Assembly (NCBI GenBank): GCA_015057625.1
Contig: SVDZ01000001.1
Span: 120,921 to 184,920, forward strand
Direction of reading: 5' to 3'
From: Lachnospiraceae bacterium
GTDB lineage: Bacteria > Bacillota > Clostridia > Lachnospirales > Lachnospiraceae
DNA length: 64,000 nt
In this document: positions 26,072-34,777 of the stretch, one piece after another
Layout: every line of letters begins with the position of its first letter
How positions within the stretch are numbered: position 1 is the stretch's first letter
Position numbers and translations under genes: made by a program
Notes under the pieces: generated by a model
What the model was told of the DNA's origin: nothing
Databases searched by the model: none
What the model saw: the letters and a program-made list of their open reading frames with translations, nothing else

Positions 26072-27022
26072 CTAAAATTCTTCTTTTTCTGTAAATAATT
26101 TATTTGCTACCTGGCTACAAATCCATACGAAACAGAGAAGTACAACTGATACTGCAGCTGCATAACCCATCTCGTATCTCAAATATCCGTAGTCATCGAT
26201 ATGGTTAGCGATAAGCTGTCCTGCATATCCAGGTGTTGGGTTTGATCCGGCAAGTGAAATACCAATCCAACCCATATTGAATGCGTTTACGATTGACATA
26301 ACCGCACCGAATAACATCTGTGGTTTCATAGATGGAACTGTGATGTAAATAATTTCCTGTGCTCTGTTTCTAAGTCCATCTACGTAAGCAGCTTCGTATA
26401 ACTCCTGATCAATGTTCATAATACCTGAAAGCATTGAAAGGAAGCCGATACCCATTGAAGACCATAACGAAACGATAATCATAATCTGCATGAAGTGATC
26501 CGGCTGAACCAACCACTGTATAGGCTGATCAATTATTCTAAGCTGTAAGAGCCAAGCATTAACAAGACCATTCTGATCACCACTGAATGCAGCCTTGAAG
26601 ATGATTGTTACCATCAACTGACCTGTCATTGAAGGTGTGTACATTGCTAATGAATAAAGTGTTCTGGCTCTTGGTGTAACCTGCGCAAGTACCCATGCCA
26701 TAAGGAAGGATAAGATATATCCTCCGATACCAACGATAATCGCATACATTACTGTATTTGGTAATACATATTTCATAAATACTACGTCACCTGTGAAAAG
26801 TGTGAGGTAGTTTTCAAGTCCTGCGAATTTTGGATCATTTACAACATCAAAGTGTGTAAACGAAAGTCCAACCGCAATGATAACCGGTGCGAGAATGAAT
26901 GTTGCAAACATAATTGCATATGGAAGCAACAACACGATTCCTCTGAACCAGTCTGTATCTACTATTCTCTTGTGAGAGACATTTGGAGTTAAGCCATCAG
27001 GCAAATTTTTCTTTTTAGCCAT
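26072..27022 (-). CDS. Carbohydrate ABC transporter permease (MalF type, pair 2)
   Basis: The 316-residue protein has six predicted membrane segments and the EAA loop YEAAYVDGLRNRAQEIIYI. It is of normal length and lacks the acidic extension of the pair-1 MalF. Its ATG overlaps the stop of the solute-binding protein gene (TAATG), with GGAGG upstream. Confidence 0.92.
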   Translation of the reverse strand: MAKKKNLPDGLTPNVSHKRIVDTDWFRGIVLLLPYAIMFATFILAPVIIAVGLSFTHFDVVNDPKFAGLENYLTLFTGDVVFMKYVLPNTVMYAIIVGIGGYILSFLMAWVLAQVTPRARTLYSLAMYTPSMTGQLMVTIIFKAAFSGDQNGLVNAWLLQLRIIDQPIQWLVQPDHFMQIMIIVSLWSSMGIGFLSMLSGIMNIDQELYEAAYVDGLRNRAQEIIYITVPSMKPQMLFGAVMSIVNAFNMGWIGISLAGSNPTPGYAGQLIANHIDDYGYLRYEMGYAAAVSVVLLCFVWICSQVANKLFTEKEEF

Positions 27023-30000
27023 TATTCGGTTCCTCCTTTCTCTCTCGCTTCATTTTGTTTCTCTTCAATCCAATCTTTTCCTCTGATAACATAATCTTTA
27101 ATCTGTTCACCATCGGCGTCGAAGAATCCTAATTCTGCCATCTTTCTCTCTATTTCTCGGTTAACATCAAGCTTAGCTTCATCGACAGCTACCTGTGCAG
27201 GTGTTCCGTCGAATACCATTGTAGTCCAGATGTTAGATATAGTTCTCTCTAATAAGTACTGTCCAGGTGTTCTTGATACGTCAGTTACGTAATTAACCTG
27301 TTCAAGTACGATCTGCTTGTCACCTTCATCCATAGGAACGTCCTTCAAAGCTTCAAGGTTTGCTGTAAGCCAGAAGTAATTCTTTCCATATGTTGAACGA
27401 AGTGTATAAGCAAAGTTTGTCTGTGTTTCCTGGCTTGTCCACCATTTAAGGAATTCCCAAGATGCTTTCTGCTTGTCTGTTGGAGCAGAGTCTGTATCCT
27501 GTGATTTTTCCTTAAACATTACAGCACCGGTACCGTTGGCAACGAATGTTCTGTTAACTGTTCCGTCAGCCTGTGGTGTTCCGATATATGGAGCGATTGC
27601 CCACTGACCGCTAAGCTCAGGTGCACCATTCTTGATAAGTGTATAATCAGACATTCCAATAATACCGATTGGAAGCTGTGAATATCTGAATGAGTTAAAG
27701 AATCTACCTACAGATGCAGGGAGTGAGTATTTTGTAAATAAATCTCCGAGTCTCTGTAATCCTGCAACAGCTTCTTTACTGTCAATAGCTGTTCTTGTTC
27801 CGTCATCCTCATATAATTTTCCACCGTTCTGGAGAATCATTGGTGATGTCTGGTAGAACCACTTGTAACTTACATCAGCAACACCGATGTTGTGGTAGAA
27901 GTTCATACCATATCTCTGAAGTGTAGGAAGAATATGAATAAGATCGTCCCATGTACTTGGAACTTCAAGTCCTAAACTGTCAAAGATATCTGTTCTGTAA
28001 ACGATTGCATTAAAGTCTGTTGTTTCAGGAAGAGCATAAACTCCTTCATTGTATACATAAGAAACGAAACTTCCTGAAGGGAATCTTGCTGCAACATTCC
28101 AGAAATCATCAAAGTTTGCCATATTGTAAATTGCTGTACGGCTGGCAAGGTCAAATGGCATGAATGATGAAAGACCAAGTGCAATGTCAGGTGTTTCATT
28201 TGCAGCAACAGCAAGCGAAATCTTGTTTGCATCAGGCATAGGTGTAACTCTTACTTTTACACCTGTCTTTTCAGTAAACTGAGTATCTGCCATCTTCTGA
28301 ACTAGGTCAACGTAAGTAACCGCATTGTTCATCCAAACAGTAATTGTATCTTCATCTTCTTTTGTTACGTCATTTGAATATTTATCTGAAATAAATGTAT
28401 TCAATAACTGTTTTGCTGAAATTCCAATACCCTTAATTGCAGACTGTCTTGCCTTTGGAATTTTCGAATCTCCGTAAACATATATTGAATCAAGAGATAA
28501 CTTATCAGCAAGAACACCTGTAGTAAAGTAACTTAAAGCTGTAAGTACAGAGTTGTCTGCACCTGTAAGGTTTTCTGTATAAAGAGCAATCTCATCAGGA
28601 TACTCTAAATCTTTTTGGATAAATACTTCAGCCTGATCAAGGTATGCAAGGATAGCTCCCGCATTTCCACCTTTCGAATAATCCTGAAGTAAGAATCTGA
28701 TATGTGTGATAATAGTCTGGTAAGCTTTAAGATAATCCTCAATCTCTGGGATATATTTTGTCATCTTCCAAGCTCTGTCTCTATCTACGTCCTTACCTGT
28801 AATCTTAGTGATTGCAAGCTGGAACTTAGTAACATGCTGTTCAATAAGAAGAGCTTCTCTGTAAGCTTCCATAACAGGTGAGATTTCAGATTTAATCTGA
28901 AGTTCATGTTCACCCTGCTCAATATAAATCAAATATGGATTTCCGTCTTTGTCAGCTAAAACTGTATTCTGCCAGCCTGACTTGTCCGGTAATACTTCGA
29001 AATTATATAATTCGTCAAAAGGAACTTCTCCATCAATAGAAACTTTTAAGAATGAAGAAAATTCGTCTTTATTATTTTCAATGTGGAAAGCAAGTTTATA
29101 GAGACCTGTCTCTTTTGCATTGAACTTATATGTAATTTCAGTTCCTGCTTCCTGCCATGAAATAATATTTAATTTGTCATCATTTATATCAAACGGTGTA
29201 AGTGCAGAATTTGCTTTTGATTCATAAGTTGCCTGTGTTGAGTTCTTCTTAACGTAATCAATAGCGTTGATAGTCTCAAAGGCATCTTTTGAAACGACTT
29301 TGTCATTCGAATGTTTAGCTGCATAATCTTTATAAGAAGGAGTATCATCCTTAGCAGCACTAATAGTCATCGAACCTAATACTAAACCGGCTGATGACTC
29401 ATTCTTAATTGTTACAACATTTTCTCCTTTGTTTAAGTAGAAGCAAAGTGGAGTAGTTGAAACATATGTATTATTGTAAATATCTGTGTAATCCCACTCT
29501 CTGATTTTTTCCTGGTTTGGTGGCATTTCATCACCATACTTATCAGTAGTGAAATCTTTTGTATCAGTCCACTTCATTGTAAGCAATACAGATTTTGCTT
29601 CCTGATACTGAATTTCATTATTAACAGATACGCTTGTTGTATAATCTGACATACTATTTGTAATAGAAATGTAATCAACACCTAAGTAGTACATTCCCTC
29701 TTTGTCAACATTAACAACATATTCTGCTTCATCAAGATATCCTAAACCTTTTACTGTGCTGTAATAATTTGTAAATGATTCCGGAATATCCTTGAACTCT
29801 TCAGAGTTCTGTGCATAGAAATCCTGTGCGTTAACACCTTCGGATACTTCTGCAGTATACTCTCCCGAGCCAACCTTGTTTCCTTTTGCAGCAATAAAGT
29901 CAGTATAGTAAATTTCTGCGCTCTCTCCTTCATCAAGGTATGAGTTGTTGAGCAAATCAAATGCCTTCTGTAATTCAGCTTTGTCAACATCTTTTACATA

Positions 30001-30096
30001 TTCATCTGTTGATCTGAATACAAAGAACCATACTAAAACAGCTGCAACAATGATAACTATCGGTATAGAAATAAATAAAACTTTTTTCTTCATCAT
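27022..30096 (-). CDS. Membrane-anchored fusion: N-terminal sandwich domains plus ABC solute-binding protein
   Basis: The start at 30096 (MMKKKVLF) follows AAGGAAGG. The product is about 1,024 residues. The N-terminal hydrophobic segment (about 3-27) has no lipobox cysteine and no clear cleavage site, so it is probably a membrane anchor. Residues about 60-560 form two carbohydrate-binding-like sandwich modules and a helical linker. The last 450 residues are a sugar solute-binding protein (TITVWMNNAVTYVDLVQKMADTQ-type start, TPDIALGLSSFM, YRTDIFDSLGLEVPSTWDDL). It is translationally coupled to pair-2 permeases and is their likely receptor. The N-terminal half is much longer than usual for this family. 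Confidence 0.85.
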   Translation of the reverse strand: MMKKKVLFISIPIVIIVAAVLVWFFVFRSTDEYVKDVDKAELQKAFDLLNNSYLDEGESAEIYYTDFIAAKGNKVGSGEYTAEVSEGVNAQDFYAQNSEEFKDIPESFTNYYSTVKGLGYLDEAEYVVNVDKEGMYYLGVDYISITNSMSDYTTSVSVNNEIQYQEAKSVLLTMKWTDTKDFTTDKYGDEMPPNQEKIREWDYTDIYNNTYVSTTPLCFYLNKGENVVTIKNESSAGLVLGSMTISAAKDDTPSYKDYAAKHSNDKVVSKDAFETINAIDYVKKNSTQATYESKANSALTPFDINDDKLNIISWQEAGTEITYKFNAKETGLYKLAFHIENNKDEFSSFLKVSIDGEVPFDELYNFEVLPDKSGWQNTVLADKDGNPYLIYIEQGEHELQIKSEISPVMEAYREALLIEQHVTKFQLAITKITGKDVDRDRAWKMTKYIPEIEDYLKAYQTIITHIRFLLQDYSKGGNAGAILAYLDQAEVFIQKDLEYPDEIALYTENLTGADNSVLTALSYFTTGVLADKLSLDSIYVYGDSKIPKARQSAIKGIGISAKQLLNTFISDKYSNDVTKEDEDTITVWMNNAVTYVDLVQKMADTQFTEKTGVKVRVTPMPDANKISLAVAANETPDIALGLSSFMPFDLASRTAIYNMANFDDFWNVAARFPSGSFVSYVYNEGVYALPETTDFNAIVYRTDIFDSLGLEVPSTWDDLIHILPTLQRYGMNFYHNIGVADVSYKWFYQTSPMILQNGGKLYEDDGTRTAIDSKEAVAGLQRLGDLFTKYSLPASVGRFFNSFRYSQLPIGIIGMSDYTLIKNGAPELSGQWAIAPYIGTPQADGTVNRTFVANGTGAVMFKEKSQDTDSAPTDKQKASWEFLKWWTSQETQTNFAYTLRSTYGKNYFWLTANLEALKDVPMDEGDKQIVLEQVNYVTDVSRTPGQYLLERTISNIWTTMVFDGTPAQVAVDEAKLDVNREIERKMAELGFFDADGEQIKDYVIRGKDWIEEKQNEAREKGGTE

Positions 30097-30115
30097 TGTT
30101 GTCCTTCCTTTGCGC

Positions 30116-30155
30116 AAAAGCGGAACTATGTTTTTTTATGTAAAACCAGTTCCGC
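30116..30155 (-). promoter_or_regulatory. Intercistronic hairpin after the first solute-binding protein gene
   Basis: GCGGAACT pairs with AGTTCCGC (30155-30120) around a 20-nt loop, followed by only four T. Such partial terminators or stabilisers are common after binding-protein genes and raise their expression over the permeases. Confidence 0.55.
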
Positions 30156-30221
30156 AATTGTTATTATTTAAAAGTTGTACTTATTTGATTTTGATGATAA
30201 TTATTATTTCAAATTTGTGCT

Positions 30222-31904
30222 TTATTTGAACTTATCATCTGTAAATCCGTAGTACGTTTTCAATGCTTCTTTGAGCTGTTCCTGAGCTGTAACAAAACGA
30301 TCATTGATTGTCTTGTTCCAGTCGTTAAGTCTACTCTTAACGTTGCTTACCCAGTCAGGCTCTGTCTGGTAAGAACCAGCGATGTCGCCATTCCACATAT
30401 TCTTCCACTCAAACAAGCAAGATGTTGTCTCTCCGTTTTCTGTAACAGTACATGGGAAGCACTTATCTGAGTAATCCCAAGTTGCACCTTCTGTACCGAA
30501 GATTTTAACTACTTCAGCAAATCCTGGCATCTTTTCTTTGTCAGCATATCTCTTATGAGCATCGATGCTGTACCAAATTTCCATCTGATCGTCGTAATCT
30601 TTACCTGCTTTAACTACTGGGAATGTGTCGTTCATAGCGCTCTTGTATGAGTTTCCGCTCTTGTAAAGTGTATCTGCAATTGCCTGTTTAGCTTCTGTAC
30701 TTGCTGTCCAGTATGATGCAAATGTGTATGTTACAAGAAGTTTCTGTTTCTCTTCATCACTCCATTCAGAGTTCTTATCATCTTCTGCGTAATTGTGAAG
30801 ACAAATTGGGTCAACTACGATACCAACTGTGTTGTCAGCGTATTCTGTCTTTGGTCTTGGGTAGATATCCCAATCAGAAGCCTGAACTGTTCCGATACCA
30901 CCAATAGCGTTTGGATCAGCTGCTGCTGTTAACTGCCATGGGCATCCGTCTAATGATAAGATTCTGTTGTTACAGAAGTAGTTCCATTCATATCCGGCAC
31001 TTTCTGAAACGATATCTGCAGGAACTTTTCCAAGTCCTGCCTGAGCATAGATAGAATCTGAAGCCCAATCAGGTACATATCCAAGTAAATCCTGAACTGC
31101 ATCTGTTGTAAGATCAACAAATTCTTTTGTCTTACTGTCAGAACCTGCAATCTTTGCATTGATATCTTTTGTTCCTGTTTCAATGAATGATGTAGGAACA
31201 CTCATAGCTCCCCAGAATGTCTTTCCATCACCTGATGTAGCGAAATCTGTGTACTCATCAATATCCCAATCAGGATTTGGAACTTCAATATTGTTTTCTT
31301 CAGCGAGTGACTTGTTAACCCAAACACCCCAAGGAATTGAGTATGATGGAAGTCCTGCCTGGAATCCATAGTAATTTAAGTAGTCCATTAAAGTCTTGTT
31401 GTATGATTTGTATACTGAGTCATCCTTGTAAACAGACAAGTCTGCAACGATACCTTTTTTGATATCTCCTACTACGTCTGTTGAAGCCCAGATATCAGCA
31501 TACTTTCCGTATGATGATTTGAAGTTTTCGATTTCCTGATCCCATGTTGGTGTGTTAACCTGGTTAGGATCACCTGTCTTTGCCCAAAGATTAATTTTAA
31601 CATTTGGATATGTTTCATTGAACTTCTTTGCTACTGCATATACAGCTGCAACGTTCTGTGATTTAAGATCATCTTTTGTAAGCTCCATATGTCCTAAATC
31701 CTGGTAATACTGGCTATCTCCTGCCCAAAGCATAATTGATACATCACCCTCTGCATTCTTATCAAGGCCAGTGTGTGTAAGAGCTGAATTATCACTTCCG
31801 GCTTTGCTGCCACTCTTGCCCTTGCATCCTGTCATAGCTAATGCAGATGCACCTAATGTTACACAGAGTCCAACTGCCATTGCTCTGTTTGCAAATTTTC
31901 TCAT
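30222..31904 (-). CDS. Lipoprotein ABC sugar solute-binding protein
   Basis: The start at 31904 (MRKFANRAMAV) has AGGAGGA 10 nt upstream. A longer frame from 31934 lacks a site. The 560-residue product has a signal peptide with a lipobox (LAMTGCKG). It continues as a large cluster-D-type binding protein (VSIMLWAGDSQYYQDLG, YADIWASTDVVGDIKKG, GLPSYSIPWGVWVNKSLAE). It is the first gene of the 21-kb run and has its own boxed promoter. It should capture beta-1,3-gluco-oligosaccharides for one of the two permease pairs; which one is not shown by the sequence. Confidence 0.9.
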   Translation of the reverse strand: MRKFANRAMAVGLCVTLGASALAMTGCKGKSGSKAGSDNSALTHTGLDKNAEGDVSIMLWAGDSQYYQDLGHMELTKDDLKSQNVAAVYAVAKKFNETYPNVKINLWAKTGDPNQVNTPTWDQEIENFKSSYGKYADIWASTDVVGDIKKGIVADLSVYKDDSVYKSYNKTLMDYLNYYGFQAGLPSYSIPWGVWVNKSLAEENNIEVPNPDWDIDEYTDFATSGDGKTFWGAMSVPTSFIETGTKDINAKIAGSDSKTKEFVDLTTDAVQDLLGYVPDWASDSIYAQAGLGKVPADIVSESAGYEWNYFCNNRILSLDGCPWQLTAAADPNAIGGIGTVQASDWDIYPRPKTEYADNTVGIVVDPICLHNYAEDDKNSEWSDEEKQKLLVTYTFASYWTASTEAKQAIADTLYKSGNSYKSAMNDTFPVVKAGKDYDDQMEIWYSIDAHKRYADKEKMPGFAEVVKIFGTEGATWDYSDKCFPCTVTENGETTSCLFEWKNMWNGDIAGSYQTEPDWVSNVKSRLNDWNKTINDRFVTAQEQLKEALKTYYGFTDDKFK

Positions 31905-31979
31905 TTTGCTTATTCCTCCTTTTACTTTTCGCAAAATTCTTTCACCTACATAGAATTCACTTATGTTTATTCTGCGTTT

Positions 31980-32025
31980 ATTTTAGCATATTGTAACATT
32001 ATTATCAATAAGCAAAAACGTTTTT
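31980..32025 (-). promoter_or_regulatory. Promoter and operator box of the importer operon
   Basis: TTGATA (32008-32003), a 17-bp spacer and TAAAAT (31985-31980) are preceded by the perfect palindrome AAAAACGTTTTT (32014-32025), 5 bp upstream of the -35. The promoter sits about 76 bp before the ATG at 31904. Confidence 0.7.
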
Positions 32026-32189
32026 CGTGCTTTTCCATTGTACATTTTTTACATTTTTTTTGCACTATGAATCAATTTTATTATAAAAAATACACATCGC
32101 TTTTAAAAACATTTTTTGTCAAATTGTAATTAATCCACAACATATTGAAACCAATTCATCACGCACATCAATATATGGAAATATAAGTC

Positions 32190-32285
32190 AGAACAAAGTG
32201 TCGCTTGCGACACTTCGCGCGCGAGCTGCGCATCCTTGCGGAGCATTTTTATTTCATGGGGAAGTTCAAAGAACTTTCCTATGAA
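32190..32285. repeat. Chain of short palindromes
   Basis: Successive hairpins are visible: AAGTGTCGC/GCGACACTT with a TT loop (about 32198-32217), a GC-rich GCGCGAGCTGCGC-type block, and ATTTCAT plus GGAAGTTC arms (about 32248-32286). The style matches the stacked hairpins at 55575-55767. Confidence 0.6.
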
Positions 32286-32287
32286 AT

Positions 32288-32320
32288 AAAAAATGCACCG
32301 ACTTACGTCGATGCATTTTT
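32288..32320 (-). terminator. Terminator of the wall-anchored binding protein gene
   Basis: AAAAATGCATCGAC pairs with GTCGGTGCATTTTT (one mismatch) with a 5-nt loop, followed by TTTATTT on the minus strand. Confidence 0.8.
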
Positions 32321-32345
32321 ATTAACAACTTAATTTGCGTTTAAA

Positions 32346-33137
32346 TTAAGCTTCTTCTTTTTTTCTTGAGAATACAACTACAACCGCTGCTGCTGCGATT
32401 GCTACTGCTGCACAAGCGATTGGAGCTGCGTCACCTGTCTGAACTGGTGCTGTAGTACCAGGGTTTGTAGAAGGTGTAGTTCTTGCTCCTGAAGCAGTTG
32501 TTTCTGACGGTGTATTGCCGCCATCTACTTTTTTCTTTTTGCCTGGATCTGGCTTAACACTTGCAGCGCCTGCCTCTTTAAGAGAGAACTTAGCACATGT
32601 GATTGTTGTTGCATATGCAGAATCCTCATCATATGGCTTAGCACTTGTTAACTTGTACATTTCTTCTTCGTCTACTCTGTCGCTGAATTCACCACCGATA
32701 CCAAATACAATCTTAGTAGCGTCTTCTTTCAAAGTGAAATTCTTGTTGTAAGCTGTCTTCTTACCAACTTTTAACTGAATCCAATCTCCGTAAAGAAGAT
32801 CATCTTTGTCGTTTGCAACTTTAACGAATACCCATTTGTCAACATCTTTTGTTGTCATAGTGAAGCTAAGAGAGTACTCAACTCCTGCTTTGAGGCTTAA
32901 GTTCTCATCCTTAACCTGAGCGCCCCAAACGCCGCCCCATCCAATCATATCCATCTTTGCAACCCAACCGGTATCTGACTGTGATGTAAGTTCACCGATA
33001 GCACCTTCGTACCATCCCATATTCTGTCCAAAGTATGATGCCCATCTGTCAGCTGCGAATGCCGATGTTGTCATCGCTACAGTTAAAGCTGCTGTTGCAA
33101 TAACTGCTGAAACCTTTTTTAATATAGATTTTCTCAT
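32346..33137 (-). CDS. Secreted CBM-like protein with sortase-type C-terminal anchor
   Basis: The start at 33137 (MRKSILKKVSAV) has AGGAGG 7 nt upstream. A longer frame from 33203 is not supported. The product is about 263 residues: a signal peptide (ending TSAFAADRW), one sandwich module (about 28-180, with WYEGAIGEL, GWGGVWGAQV and WVFVKV), a Ser/Thr/Pro linker and the tail PVQTGDAAP plus a hydrophobic helix and RKKEEA. The tail is a TGD-type variant of LPXTG anchors seen in Clostridia. The promoter carries the same operator box as the importer operon, so it likely belongs to the glucan regulon as a surface glucan-binding protein. Confidence 0.82.
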   Translation of the reverse strand: MRKSILKKVSAVIATAALTVAMTTSAFAADRWASYFGQNMGWYEGAIGELTSQSDTGWVAKMDMIGWGGVWGAQVKDENLSLKAGVEYSLSFTMTTKDVDKWVFVKVANDKDDLLYGDWIQLKVGKKTAYNKNFTLKEDATKIVFGIGGEFSDRVDEEEMYKLTSAKPYDEDSAYATTITCAKFSLKEAGAASVKPDPGKKKKVDGGNTPSETTASGARTTPSTNPGTTAPVQTGDAAPIACAAVAIAAAAVVVVFSRKKEEA

Positions 33138-33189
33138 TTCTTGTCCTCCTCTAAATAATACGAAAAAACTACTTTCGCTAGATAAAGTA

Positions 33190-33234
33190 AGTATACCACG
33201 CACTATTTTATTTTACAACAAATAAAACGTTTTT
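33190..33234 (-). promoter_or_regulatory. Promoter and operator box of the wall-anchored protein gene
   Basis: TTGTAA (33218-33213), a 17-bp spacer and TATACT (33195-33190) follow AAAAACGTTTTA (33234-33223), 4 bp upstream of the -35. The palindromic core is AAAACGTTTT. Confidence 0.72.
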
Positions 33235-33425
33235 CTCTGTTTTTTTAGTTATTTTACACAATTATTTAAGTTCACAAGTTTTTCACATCCTAGTTTTTTG
33301 TACATTTTAACATTACTTTTGTATTTTTTTCTTTTATTTAAAATATCTTTTTTTCTTTCTTTTACAACTTTTTTCTAGTATGATGTTATTTGTAATTACA
33401 TTATTCATTATATAGGAGTTTTATT

Positions 33426-34148
33426 ATGATTAGAACAACATTCATTTTCTTATTGCTTTTTATCTTTTTTATTATAACAATCCCATTCATTCCTATATTG
33501 CTCATTATCGGATTGTTCAGTAAAACCGCCCGCGACAAAATTGCTTTTGCCCTTGTTCGCGCCGTATTTAAAATAATTCTTTTTATTACAGGTTCCAAAG
33601 TCGAAATAACAGGCAAGGAGAACCTCCCAAAAGATCAACCTGTTTTATACATAGGAAATCACAACAGCCTTTTAGATGTTGTAATCGGTTATATTCTCGT
33701 TCCCGATCTCACCGGCTTTATTGCTAAAAAGGAACTGATGAAGGTTCCGGGACTCAACTGGTGGATGCTTCTTATGAATTGTCTTTTCTTAGATAGAAAG
33801 AATACGCGCTCCGGCCTTGAGATTATAAAAACAGCTTCAGATTACATTAAAAACGGAATTTCCATTTTTGTTTTTCCTGAGGGAACACGTTCCCGCACAG
33901 GAGAACTCGCCGATTTTAAAGAAGGGACTTTCAAAATCGCAACTCTCACTAAGTGTCAGATTATTCCAATAGCTTTCACAGGAACAGCTGACATTTTTGA
34001 GAATCATTTTCCTAAAGTTAAACCTTCTCATGTTACAGTTACTATCGGAGCGCCTATCAACACTGCAGAGCTTTCAAGAGCAGAGCAAAAGAAACTCGGT
34101 GCCACAACAAAAGAACTTATTGCAGAAATGATTTCTAAGAAACAGTAA
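33426..34148 (+). CDS. plsC: 1-acyl-sn-glycerol-3-phosphate acyltransferase
   Basis: This 240-residue membrane enzyme adds the second acyl chain to lysophosphatidic acid. It has an N-terminal hydrophobic segment (about 4-32), the catalytic H-X4-D motif in GNHNSLLD (His79, Asp84), and the acceptor-binding block FPEGTRSRTGE. AGGAG lies 8 nt before the ATG. It is divergent from the wall-anchored protein gene. Length and motifs fit the family well. Confidence 0.95.
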   Translation: MIRTTFIFLLLFIFFIITIPFIPILLIIGLFSKTARDKIAFALVRAVFKIILFITGSKVEITGKENLPKDQPVLYIGNHNSLLDVVIGYILVPDLTGFIAKKELMKVPGLNWWMLLMNCLFLDRKNTRSGLEIIKTASDYIKNGISIFVFPEGTRSRTGELADFKEGTFKIATLTKCQIIPIAFTGTADIFENHFPKVKPSHVTVTIGAPINTAELSRAEQKKLGATTKELIAEMISKKQ

Positions 34149-34228
34149 TCGTATGTTTTTAATCATTGTAAATTATATGATTAAATGTTAGAATGATTAA
34201 TGTTATTTTTATATTATAGGAGGTAAGT

Positions 34229-34684
34229 ATGTACTTAGCAGCACAAATTCATCCATTCGCTATTGTTACTATAGCTATTTTGGTAGTGCTTGTAATCGCT
34301 CTTGTAGTTCTCTATTTCCTCGGAAATAAGATGCAGAAAAAGCAGTCTGAACAGGAAGAGTTGATGAAAGCAAATTCACAGACACTCAACATTCTTGTTA
34401 TTGATAAAAAGAAGATGAAACTAAAAGACGCAGGTTTGCCACAGATGGTCATTGACCAGACACCAAAGATTATGAGAGGAACTAAACTTCCTATCGTAAA
34501 GGTTAAGGTAGGTCCTAGAATTATGAATCTCATTGCCGATTCAAAGATTTACGATCAGATCCTTCCAAAACAGGAATTAAAGGCAAATATCAGTGGTATC
34601 TATATCACTTCTTTCAAAAGAGTCAGAGGTCCTGTTTACGAACCAGCCAAGAAAAAAGGGTTACTCGACAGATTCAAAAAATAA
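34229..34684 (+). CDS. Conserved membrane-anchored protein of unknown function
   Basis: This 151-residue protein has one N-terminal membrane helix (about 9-31), a charged linker rich in Gln and Glu, then a small soluble domain (TLNILVIDKKKMKLKDAGLP, KVKVGPRIMNLIADSKIYD) and a basic tail. AGGAGG precedes the ATG. I do not recognise a named family. The fold after the helix looks conserved rather than low-complexity. It ends at a bidirectional terminator shared with the DUF1934 gene. Confidence 0.7.
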   Translation: MYLAAQIHPFAIVTIAILVVLVIALVVLYFLGNKMQKKQSEQEELMKANSQTLNILVIDKKKMKLKDAGLPQMVIDQTPKIMRGTKLPIVKVKVGPRIMNLIADSKIYDQILPKQELKANISGIYITSFKRVRGPVYEPAKKKGLLDRFKK

Positions 34685-34720
34685 ACCAAAAAGACTACTA
34701 AATAATAGACTGACATTATA

Positions 34721-34777
34721 AAAAAGACTGTTGCTCAGTGATAAATTCAAACATATCACAAATGCAACAGTCTTTTT
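34721..34777. terminator. Bidirectional nested-stem terminator
   Basis: The outer stem AAAAAGACTGTTGC/GCAACAGTCTTTTT (14 bp) encloses an inner stem GTGAT/ATCAC. T tracts occur on both strands between convergent genes. The plan recurs at 50949-50996 and 61075-61125. Confidence 0.9.

Larger units (their letters stand above)
31905..32345 (-). other. Intergenic region with promoter, operator and hairpin chain
   Basis: 441 bp hold the boxed promoter of the importer operon (31980-32025), an off-consensus AAAAACATTTTTT stretch near 32106, a chain of short hairpins (32190-32285) and the terminator of the wall-anchored protein gene (32288-32320). No frame looks coding. Confidence 0.65.

Noticed and set aside
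33240..33425. Riboswitch or small RNA upstream of plsC
   Set aside because: Only AT-rich sequence with weak promoter-like boxes; no stable structure seen.
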